Assembly (NCBI GenBank): GCA_963733885.1
Contig: CAVTES010000009.1
Span: forward strand, 372,001 to 436,000
Direction: 5' to 3'
DNA from: JACVRW01 sp963733885
Lineage (GTDB): Bacteria > Actinomycetota > Thermoleophilia > Solirubrobacterales > Thermoleophilaceae
Length of the DNA stretch: 64,000 bases
Shown: positions 31,942-39,900 of the stretch, piece by piece
Layout: each line of letters begins with the position of its first letter
Numbering within the stretch: position 1 is the first letter of the stretch
Notes under the pieces: generated by a model
Seen by the model: the letters and a program-made list of their open reading frames with translations, nothing else
Told to the model about the DNA's origin: nothing
Database searches by the model: none
Translations under genes and position numbers: made by a program

Positions 31942-33678
31942 TCACGCGGCGAGCCGGGAGCTCGCGTAGGCCGAGGTTGTCTCGGTCGCCCCGAGCTTGC
32001 GGGTGAAGCGCCGCCGTGCCTCGTGGTAGCTACGGTCGGGCCCGAAGAAGCATTCGTGCGCGCGAGCCATCTCCTCGACTCGGTAGGCCTGAAGCGGCTT
32101 TACCCGTTCGTCGCGGGCTCGCCGGCGGCGCTTTGCGTCGAGCCGGTCGCCCAAGCGCGAGTCTGAGGCCAATCCCCGTGCGAGGCGACGGATCCGGCCC
32201 TGGAAGTCCGCGGCGGTTGCGCCGAACGCTGCGTCCAGCAAGCCGATCTGGACGGCTTGCGCGGTGCCCACGGGGGTGAACGGCGGGCCGGTGAGCCGAG
32301 CGCTCATCTCCGCGCCGACTCGGCGGGGCAGCAAGTAGGTCCAGTACTCGGAGCCGTACAGGCCGCCCATGTGCCGGTAGTAGGGATTCAGCACCACGTC
32401 CTCGCGCGCGTACACCCGGTCGGCTGCGAGCGCGAACGGCACGCCGCCCGCGGCGGCGTCGCCGGTAAGGGCGGCTATCACCAGATGGGACTCGGTCTCG
32501 ACGATCTCGCGGACGACGTCATTCATCGCGTGGAGGTTGCGCCACGACTCCACGGCCGGGTCGTCGGCCGCCTCGATGACGTTCAGGTGAATGCCGTTCG
32601 AGAAGAAGTCACTACCTCCCATCAGCACGATCACCTTCGTCTGTCTGCGCGAACGCGCGTAGAGGTAGGCGGCGCGCAGTCGCCTGCACTGCTCGACGCT
32701 CATCGCCCCGTTGTGGAAGTCGAAGTGGAGATAGCCGACGCCGGCGTCTTCCTCGTAGTAGATGTCGCGCAGGGTGTGCTGCGCTCCGGGCCAGTCGTGC
32801 AGGGGCCCGGCGACCTCCCGTACCGTGACCGGGCGATCGGCTAGCTTGAGCGCGAGCGTCGCGGGGAGTTTGAAGTGAGTCTCCTGCGGGCCCGATCGCC
32901 TGAGGTGAGTGATCCAGACGGCACCGTCGACGGTCGCCCGGCAGATAGCCCCGTGACGCTGCGCGATGATCTCGCCCGGAGCGCCCCGGAGGCCGCGCTC
33001 GCGGTGGCCGCCGAACAGGTGGAAGTCGGCGCCGGCGATCTCGTCGAGCACCCCCGGGTGGCCCTCGGCCGCCCGGATCTTGCGGAGCACCGTCTCGGTG
33101 GAGTCCGACTTCCAGTCGATCGCGCGAACGTCCTGCTTCATCAGCGGCCGCGCTCGGCCGACCACCCGTTCGTCGTCCTCGTTGAGAACCTCGGACACCC
33201 CACCTTCGAAGACCTTGTGAACCGCGTCCATCAGCGCGTCGATCGCAGCGCGGCGGACCTCGTGCCGGTAGATGCTGCCCTTGCCCGCCTCGCGCATCGG
33301 GAACGCGCGCGTGCTCCAGACATCACCTGCGTCGAAGTCGCCGTTTGCCTCGAGGACCGTCACACCCCACTCGCGGACGCCCAGCTTGATCGCCCAGTCG
33401 AGCGAGGAGGGACCGCGGTCACCCATCGGCCCCGGGTGGACGACAAGGCAGCGACAGGTCGACCAGATCGACTCCGGAATCAGCTTCTTGAGCATTGGAC
33501 AGACGATCAGCTCCGGACGATGACGCGCGACGGCTGCCTCCATGGCCTCCGCGCTGTCGACCACCGCGACCTCCACCCGGTACCCGAGCTCCGTGAGGGC
33601 GATGAACGCGCGTTGGCTGAGACTGTTGTGCGCCGAGACCAGAAACAGGATTCGACGGGATGCGGGAGGAGGGGCCAT
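31942..33678 (-). CDS. hypX: HypX/HoxX-like hydrogenase maturation protein (formyltransferase + enoyl-CoA hydratase domains)
   Basis: 578 residues. The N-terminal half is like formyl-THF-dependent transferases: RILFLVSAHNSLSQRAF, VVHPGPMGDRGPSSLDWAI (with the His-Pro-Gly motif) and ANGDFDAGDVW. The C-terminal half is a crotonase: VLMGGSDFFSNGIHLNVIEA (oxyanion loop) and NPYYRHMGGLYGSEYWTYLL, a HypX hallmark. HypX makes the CO ligand of the [NiFe] site under air via formyl-CoA. No hydrogenase or other hyp gene is in the window. It could support a distant hydrogenase or another formyl/CO reaction. Divergent from an MFS gene. Confidence 0.87.
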   Translation of the reverse strand: MAPPPASRRILFLVSAHNSLSQRAFIALTELGYRVEVAVVDSAEAMEAAVARHRPELIVCPMLKKLIPESIWSTCRCLVVHPGPMGDRGPSSLDWAIKLGVREWGVTVLEANGDFDAGDVWSTRAFPMREAGKGSIYRHEVRRAAIDALMDAVHKVFEGGVSEVLNEDDERVVGRARPLMKQDVRAIDWKSDSTETVLRKIRAAEGHPGVLDEIAGADFHLFGGHRERGLRGAPGEIIAQRHGAICRATVDGAVWITHLRRSGPQETHFKLPATLALKLADRPVTVREVAGPLHDWPGAQHTLRDIYYEEDAGVGYLHFDFHNGAMSVEQCRRLRAAYLYARSRRQTKVIVLMGGSDFFSNGIHLNVIEAADDPAVESWRNLHAMNDVVREIVETESHLVIAALTGDAAAGGVPFALAADRVYAREDVVLNPYYRHMGGLYGSEYWTYLLPRRVGAEMSARLTGPPFTPVGTAQAVQIGLLDAAFGATAADFQGRIRRLARGLASDSRLGDRLDAKRRRRARDERVKPLQAYRVEEMARAHECFFGPDRSYHEARRRFTRKLGATETTSAYASSRLAA

Positions 33679-33712
33679 GCCCCGAAGGACGGCGCGCGCA
33701 ACGCCTTAATTC

Positions 33713-33730
33713 CTGTGCGATCGCGCACAG
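33713..33730. promoter_or_regulatory. inverted repeat CTGTGCG-ATCG-CGCACAG
   Basis: Perfect 7-base arms in the 137-base gap between the divergent hypX and MFS genes. Likely operator; the regulator is unknown. Confidence 0.5.
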
Positions 33731-33803
33731 ATCCCCCGCACAGCGGAGCGCCCTGCCGCGCAAAGTCTTCACGGCCGGGAGGAACTCCTCGTGAGCGTCC
33801 CGT

Positions 33804-33809
33804 TACGAT
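33804..33809 (+). promoter_or_regulatory. -10-like TACGAT, leaderless spacing
   Basis: TACGAT ends 6 bases before the GTG at 33816, same as at 11213. Confidence 0.5.
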
Positions 33810-33815
33810 AAGTAA

Positions 33816-35387
33816 GTGGCGGCGGACGATCGGCGGCGGTGGATGGCCCTCTACGTGCTCTGCGTGGGCATGCTGATGATCGTCCTCGACGCGACCATCG
33901 TGAACGTCGCCTTGCCGACGATCCAGGATGACCTGGGCTTCGCGCAGAACGACCTCGCGTGGGTGGTCAACGCGTATCTGATCGCGTTCGGCGGGCTGCT
34001 TCTGCTCGCCGGTCGCATCGGCGACCTGATCGGGCAGCGACGAATCTTCCTGATCGGACTCGCCGTGTTCACCGGCGCGTCCCTGCTCTGTGCGCTCGCC
34101 CAGAGTCAGGGTTTGCTGATCGGGGCGCGCTTTGTTCAGGGGGTCGGTGGCGCGCTGACGTCGGCGGTGATCCTGGGGATGATCGTCACCATGTTCCCCG
34201 AGCCACGGGAGCAGGCGAAGGCGATCGGGGCCTACACCTTCGTCGCGGTGGCGGGGGGCTCGATCGGATTGCTTGCGGGCGGCGTGCTCACCCAGACGAT
34301 CAATTGGCATTGGATCTTCTTCGTCAACCTGCCGATCGGGGTCGCGACTGCGCTGTTTGCGATCCGGTTGGTTCCCGATCGTCCGGGCTTGGGTCTCACC
34401 GGCGGAGCCGACCTCCTCGGCGCCGCGCTGCTCACCGGCGGTCTGATGCTCGCCGTGTACACGATCCTGGGAGTCACCGAGGAGGGCTGGGGCTCGACTC
34501 AGACGCTGGCCCTTGGCGCGGTCTCGATTGCGCTCCTTGCCGCGTTCGTCATCCGCCAGGCTCGAGTGGCGAATCCGTTGGTGCCGCTGCGCCTGTTTCG
34601 CTCTCGCGACGTCGCCGGTGCGAACCTGGTCCAGGCGCTGCTGGTGGTCGGAATGTTCGGGATGTTCTTCCTGGGCGCCCTCTACATGCAGCGAATCCTC
34701 GGCTACGACCCGCTCCAGGTCGGACTCGCCTACCTGCCCACGACCGTGGTCATGGGGATCATGTCGTTCAGGTTCACCGGGCAACTCAACTTGCGGTACG
34801 GACCGCAGGCGACGCTCCTCCCCGCGATGGTCTTCGTCGCCGCCGCGCTGTTGCTCCTCGCGCGCACCCCGATCGACGCGAGCTACGTCATCGACCTGCT
34901 GCCGGCGATGATCCTGATCGGGCTCGGAGCCGGCCTCGCCTTCCCGTCCTTGATGACGCTTGCGATGTCGGGCGCCACCGCGAGTGACTCGGGGCTGGCC
35001 TCGGGGCTCGTCAACACGAGCGTCCAGGTCGGCGGCGCGATCGGTCTCGCGGTGCTGGCGACGTTCGCGACCGAACGCACAGACGCACTGCTGGCCGACG
35101 GCGTGTCGACCGCCGAGGCCCTCAACTCCGGCTACCACCTCGCGTACCTGATCGGCGCCGGCTTGGTGCTCGTCGGGATCGCCATAGCGGTCACCGTCCT
35201 GCGCGCGCGGCTGCCCGAAGCCCCCGCCGAAGCGGTGACCGATGCGGCCACCGTGGCGGTCGAGCGGCCGCTCATCCAAGCCCGTCCACTGCCGAATTAC
35301 ATCGTGCGAGGCGGCTGCGAGGAGACCGGCATGCGGGTCGTGATCGGTTGCGGTGGGTGCACCGCTACGACGACGTACACCTCGTAG
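33816..35387 (+). CDS. MFS drug:H+ antiporter, DHA2 (EmrB/QacA) type
   Basis: 523 residues, 14 hydrophobic segments. Motif D1 (LDATIVNVALPTIQ) with the membrane Asp, motif A in LLLAGRIGDLIGQRR, motif C-like GGSIGLLAGGVLTQ and WHWIFFVNLPIG identify a 14-helix exporter. The last ~40 residues (from IVRGGCEETG) are not typical and may be read-through into other DNA. It probably exports amphiphilic compounds. GTG start with a leaderless promoter. Confidence 0.9.
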   Translation: MAADDRRRWMALYVLCVGMLMIVLDATIVNVALPTIQDDLGFAQNDLAWVVNAYLIAFGGLLLLAGRIGDLIGQRRIFLIGLAVFTGASLLCALAQSQGLLIGARFVQGVGGALTSAVILGMIVTMFPEPREQAKAIGAYTFVAVAGGSIGLLAGGVLTQTINWHWIFFVNLPIGVATALFAIRLVPDRPGLGLTGGADLLGAALLTGGLMLAVYTILGVTEEGWGSTQTLALGAVSIALLAAFVIRQARVANPLVPLRLFRSRDVAGANLVQALLVVGMFGMFFLGALYMQRILGYDPLQVGLAYLPTTVVMGIMSFRFTGQLNLRYGPQATLLPAMVFVAAALLLLARTPIDASYVIDLLPAMILIGLGAGLAFPSLMTLAMSGATASDSGLASGLVNTSVQVGGAIGLAVLATFATERTDALLADGVSTAEALNSGYHLAYLIGAGLVLVGIAIAVTVLRARLPEAPAEAVTDAATVAVERPLIQARPLPNYIVRGGCEETGMRVVIGCGGCTATTTYTS

Positions 35388-35633
35388 GCCCCCTGCGCTC
35401 CCACCCCCCCGGTGATCCGCGCCCGGCGTGGCTGGCGGCGGAGCTCCGATCCGGTGGTCGGGTCGCTCTCGCTTCGGACGAGGGTGAGCGCGCTATCGCA
35501 AATCGCGCCACGCACAACTCCGCGCCCAGGGCGCTGGAGTGCTCCTGGCAGGCGAAAGCAGCAGCGCGGCCGCGCCTACGCCGCACGCCGACGCGAATTG
35601 AACCGGGACCGGAACCCCGCGTTAGCCGGAGTT

Positions 35634-35679
35634 TCCTGGCCCCTGCCGGACGTCTGGGGCGGGCCCGACCGGTCCCTAC
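35634..35679 (-). repeat. 45-base element, copy 1, spanning a stop codon
   Basis: On the minus strand it starts GTAGGGACCGGTCGGG and ends CAGGGGCCAGGA, about 80% identical to copy 2 at 36494-36538. The TAG in it is the stop of the 211-residue membrane protein. Both copies can fold GGAC against GTCC. The 288-base interval 35388-35675 holds nothing else recognisable. Confidence 0.6.
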
Positions 35680-36311
35680 GCCGGTGCCTCGGGCGCCGCT
35701 GGCGGCGTCGACGCGCGGCGGTGGCGGATCGTGAGCAGCAACCCCGCCATGAGCGCCGCTAGCATTCCGCCGCCCAGCGCGACGATCCAAACGTTCGAGC
35801 CGTCGCTCGCCGGCGCCGGGGTGGCCGCGCAGGCGGGGCAGACGACCTCGTCGACGCGGGCGACCGGCAATCCGTCCACGCCCACGCCCGGAAGCGTCCT
35901 CGCCGGGCGGGGCGTAAGCCCGGCTGTGAGCTTCGTGTAGGCCGCTTCGCTCTCGCTGGGCAGGGTCACCCAGGTAACGCCGTCCTCCCAGCGCATCAGC
36001 CCGGCGGAGGGCACCACGGTGACGGAGACGCGGTCGGTGAACACCTCGCCGCCGTCCTCGGCGCGGATCGTGAGCGTGCTCTTGTACCAGGGCAGCCCGC
36101 GCTCGGGGGCGTCCGTACCCCGGGGGCGGGGGCCGACCGCGAGCGCCGTCGCCGCCTCCGGATCGGAGACCTCCCTGCACTCGCCCGCCCCACAGACCTT
36201 CGCGGAGCTGATCTCCGTGGCCGTCAAACCCGGCGGGTAGGACACCGCACTCGCCGGCACGAGCAGGGGGAGCACGGCGGCCGCCGCGAGCAGCCAGCTG
36301 GTCCTTGGCAC
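35676..36311 (-). CDS. exported, C-terminally membrane-anchored protein
   Basis: 211 residues from GTG 36311, preceded by GGAGG; the longer frame upstream is not coding-like. Signal peptide about 1-27 (SWLLAAAAVLPLLVPASAVS), a periplasm/exterior domain with two Cys pairs (KVCGAGEC; VVCPACAA), then a membrane helix near the C-terminus (VWIVALGGGMLAALMAGLLL) and a short basic tail: a type I membrane protein. Family not recognised; the paired Cys could be redox-active. Its stop lies in the 45-base repeated element. Confidence 0.7.
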   Translation of the reverse strand: MPRTSWLLAAAAVLPLLVPASAVSYPPGLTATEISSAKVCGAGECREVSDPEAATALAVGPRPRGTDAPERGLPWYKSTLTIRAEDGGEVFTDRVSVTVVPSAGLMRWEDGVTWVTLPSESEAAYTKLTAGLTPRPARTLPGVGVDGLPVARVDEVVCPACAATPAPASDGSNVWIVALGGGMLAALMAGLLLTIRHRRASTPPAAPEAPA

Positions 36312-36404
36312 CCCAGCCTCCAATCGTCGCTTGACGACTATACATGCGCCGCGGCGCCTGGGTCCCCGGAACCTCGCTCCCCTCCGGCCTGTACAAGAGA
36401 CACG

Positions 36405-36455
36405 GTGGAGGACCTGGAGGAATCCGGGCTCGTCGAGCGGGCCCGGCGCGGCGAC
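36405..36455 (+). pseudogene. 5' remnant of an ECF sigma factor gene
   Basis: GTG 36405 opens VEDLEESGLVERARRGD, the standard start of ECF sigma factors (LVERARRGD is region 2.1 onset). The following residues no longer match. It is followed after 38 bases by the second copy of the 45-base element. Confidence 0.5.
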
Positions 36456-36493
36456 CGCCCGCATCACGCCCCAACCCGCCGTATGCTCAAGTG

Positions 36494-36538
36494 TCCTGCC
36501 CCCTGCTGGACGTCTTGGGCCGACCCGGCCGTCCCTAC
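36494..36538 (-). repeat. 45-base element, copy 2, spanning a stop codon
   Basis: Minus strand begins GTAGGGACGGCCGGGTCGG and ends CAGGGGGCAGGA. GGCCG-GGT-CGGCC can form a hairpin inside an outer GGACG/CGTCC stem. The TAG is the stop of the small lipoprotein. See copy 1 at 35634. Confidence 0.6.
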
Positions 36539-36675
36539 CCAGCACCGCCCGGCTCGCCACCCGCGCCGTCTCCGGGGCGCGCGGGCTCGCTCTCCGGCGT
36601 CTCGCCGCCGCCGCATCCGGCGAGGAGCGCCCAGGCCGCGAGGACGACGGCGGCCCCAGACGTAGCAGCCCACAT
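36535..36675 (-). CDS. short lipoprotein (probably truncated)
   Basis: 46 residues from ATG 36675: MWAATSGAAVVLAAWALLAGC, a lipoprotein signal with lipobox LAGC (Cys21), then GGGETPESEPARPGD and a Gly-rich end. Lipoproteins normally continue into a folded domain; here the chain stops at the repeated element, so a 3' deletion is likely. The 281 bases from 36676 to the next start contain the promoter region of the large secreted protein. Confidence 0.55.
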   Translation of the reverse strand: MWAATSGAAVVLAAWALLAGCGGGETPESEPARPGDGAGGEPGGAG

Positions 36676-36865
36676 CGTTCGTGAGAATCCCGCGGCGGCG
36701 GGCCGGTAGCTCGTGCGGCTACGGCGCCAGTGCCGAATGTTCGGCAAGCCGGCGCGATACGTAGCTCTCCGACCCGGGTAGTGACGGAATCGACCGCTAC
36801 ATCCCGTGGCACGTGGGGCTGGGCTCGCGGTCGATTGGGCGCCGTCGGTGTCCGGCCGGGGGGAG

Positions 36866-36879
36866 GAGTCATGTGACTC
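36866..36879. promoter_or_regulatory. inverted repeat GAGTCA-TG-TGACTC
   Basis: Six-base perfect arms, 13 bases before a -10-like TATACG (36893-36898) and about 80 bases before the ATG of the large secreted protein; possible operator. Confidence 0.4.
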
Positions 36880-36956
36880 ACCGAAAGTTTCGTATACGGT
36901 TGCGCGCGCCGCACGGAGATGGGGCGGCGCCGTCGCATCGGGAGGGGAGAGTTCGA

Positions 36957-39900
36957 ATGCCGTCAGCCTGGAAGCGTCAGAGCCGCGTCCACGTGTTTGT
37001 CGGCTTGCTTGCGCTGCTGTGTGGTCTGGCCATGCTGCTCGGTGCGGCAGCGCCGCGCGCCCACGCGCAGAACCCGCCGCCGCAGGAGCCGGGCGTCACG
37101 CAGCGCGTGTTCCAGCTGCCCCGCGCGCTGAGCGAGGTGTGCTCGATCAAGGAGGGCCAGACGCCGAACGTCGACGTGCTCAAGTCGACGATCGACTGGT
37201 CCGGCGACGGCGATTTCGGCGGCTTGACGGACAACTTCATCGTGCACGCGATCGCGAACCTGACCGTGCCGAGCGCCGGCAATTACACGTTCCGGCTCAC
37301 GAGCGACGACGGCTCCGAGCTGTTCATCGACGACGGGCTCGTGATCGACCACGACGGGCTGCACGGCGAGACCGACAAGGACGGCACGGTCGAGCTGACG
37401 GCCGGGATGCATGCGCTGCGGATCAACTTCTTCGAGGCCGGCGGCGGCCAGGAGCTGACGCTGAGCTGGAAGCGGCCGGGCGACAGCGACTTCAGCGTCG
37501 TCCCGAACTCGGCGCTGAGCACCGACGCGGGCGTCGTGCGCGTGACCTCTCCCGGCTCGAAGCAGTGCGAGGGTGACGTCGACTCGCCCGGCGACGGGCT
37601 TCCGCTCGACGGCGTCAATCCCGCTTACGACCTCGTCGACCTGCGGCCGGCCGGCTTCGAGCCGAAGGTGACCGGCCTGGAGTGGATGGGCGACGACCTG
37701 CTCGTGTTGACCTGGGGTGACGACGACGGCGACCCGAGCAGCGTGACCGCCGCCGGCGAGGTGTGGAGGCTGAGCGGCGTCAAGGAGGCCGACGACCCCG
37801 CCGACGTGACGCCCACGAAGGTCGCCGAGGGCCTGCGTGAGCCGATGGGCATCAAGGTCGTCGACGGCGACATCTACATCTCCGAGAAGCACCAGCTGAG
37901 CAAGCTGATCGACGCCGACTCGAACGGGACGTACGAGGCGAAGGACGAGATCGCGACGTGGCCGTTCGACGGCAACTTCCACGAGTTCGCGTTCGGCCTC
38001 CTTTACAAGGACGGCTTCTTCTACCTGAACCTGTCGGTCTCGATCGACCTCGGCGGCGCGTCGACCGTGCCGCAGGGTTCCGACGATCGCGGGACGCACC
38101 TGAAGATCGACAAGGACACGGGCGAGGTCGAGTACGTCGCCGGCGGCCTGCGCACGCCGCACGGCATCGGCTGGGGCCCGGAGGACTCGATTTTCGTCAC
38201 CGACAACCAGGGCGGCTGGCTGCCTGGCAACAAGCTGATCCACATCCAGCCGGGCAAGTTCTACAACCACTACACGACCGGCCCGGAAGGGGACCCCGGC
38301 CGCTTCGACGACCAGCGGCCAACGCCGCCGGCGCTCTGGCTGCCGCACAACGAGATCGCGAACTCGCCGAGCCAGCCGATGCTGATCCCGAGCGGCCCGT
38401 TCGCCGGGCAGATGTGGATCGCCGACGTGACCTACGGCGGGATCCAGCGGGCGTTCCTGGAGAAGGTCGAGGGCGAGTACCAGGGCGCCTACTTCCGGAT
38501 GACCCAGGGCCTCGAGTCCGGGCTCACGCACCTGCTGCTCGAGGACGACGGCTCGATCATCGTCGGCGGGCTCGGCGCCGGCGGCAACTGGGGCCAGACC
38601 GGCAAGCTGCAGTTCGGCCTCCAGAAGCTCGTCCCGAACGGCACCGAGACGTTCGACATCCAGAAGATGGAGCTCGCCGAGGGCGGCTTCGACCTGACGT
38701 ACACCAAGCCGTTGTCGGACGCGACGCTTGCCGACCTGGTCGCCAAGTACCAGGTGCGGCAGTGGACGTATGTGCCGACGGCGGCCTACGGTGGCCCCAA
38801 GGTCGACGAGGAGGAGCTGAGCGTCACCGACGCGACGGTCTCGGGCGACCGCAAGACGGTCTCGCTGAAGATCGACGGCCTCAAGCCGAACCGCGTCGTG
38901 TACGTTCGCTCGCCGCGGCCGTTCGACGCGCAGGACGGCGAGCCGCTGCTGAGCACCGAGGCGTGGTACACGCTCAACACCCTGCCCGGCTACGTCGCGC
39001 CCGTCAGCGACGGCCTCTACGAGCTGGAGGACGGCCTGCTCACCGGCGGCGCGCAGTTCGACACCGAGCACGCCGGCTACAGCGGCACGGGCTTCGTGTC
39101 GGGCTTCGGCACGGAGGGCGCGTCGGTGAGGCTCGACCTCGACGCGGCGAAGGCCGGCGACTACCGGATGGCGCTGCGCTATGCCAACGGCCCGAACCCG
39201 TTCGACGGCCCGAAGACGATCAGCCTGATCGTTAACGGCACCAGCCGGCAGATCACGCTGCCGCCGACCGGGGCGTGGCCGAGCTATCAGTTCTACGTCG
39301 ACGACGTCGCGCTCGATGCGGGTGAGAACACGATCGAGCTCAAGCACGCGGCCGGCGATGACGGCCACGTCAACCTCGACTCCCTGCGGCTCGCGCCCGC
39401 CGGCACGCAGCGGTACGAAGCCGAGGTGGCCACGCTGGTCGGCGGCGCGAACGTCCAGACCGAGCACCCCGGCTTCAGCGGTGACGGCTACGTCGGCGGC
39501 TACCAGAACGAGGGCGCGAGCACGACGTTCAAGGTCAACGCACTCGCGGACGCCCCGGCGGAGGTGACGCTCGGGTACGCGAACGGCCCGAACCCGTTCG
39601 CGGGCACCAAGGAAGTGAGCCTGTACGTCAACAACCTGTTCGTGAAGAAGCTGGCGCTGCCGGACACCGGCGCTTGGACCACCTACGGGACGCTGACCGA
39701 CACGCTCGTGCTGCGCGCAGGGAGCAACGACGTCTCGATCCGCTACGACGAAGGCGACGACGGCAATGTCAACCTCGACTACCTCGACGTCGCGCAGAAC
39801 GAGCCGCCGCAGTGCGCGCCCGGGATCCACCCGAACGACGAGTTCGACGGCGACGCGCTGGACCGCTGCCGCTGGACGACGATCCTCAGCGAGGACCCGT

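Noticed and set aside
33507..35279. 590-codon minus-strand open frame opposite the MFS transporter
   Set aside because: His/Asp/Arg-rich shadow; the plus strand encodes a clear 14-helix transporter.
35590..35615. tRNA T-arm-like GGTTCAATT on the minus strand
   Set aside because: Flanking stems do not pair and no acceptor or anticodon arm is found.
36963..39830. 955-codon minus-strand open frame opposite the giant secreted protein
   Set aside because: Arg/Val/Glu-rich shadow of the real frame in GC-rich DNA; no domain or ribosome site.
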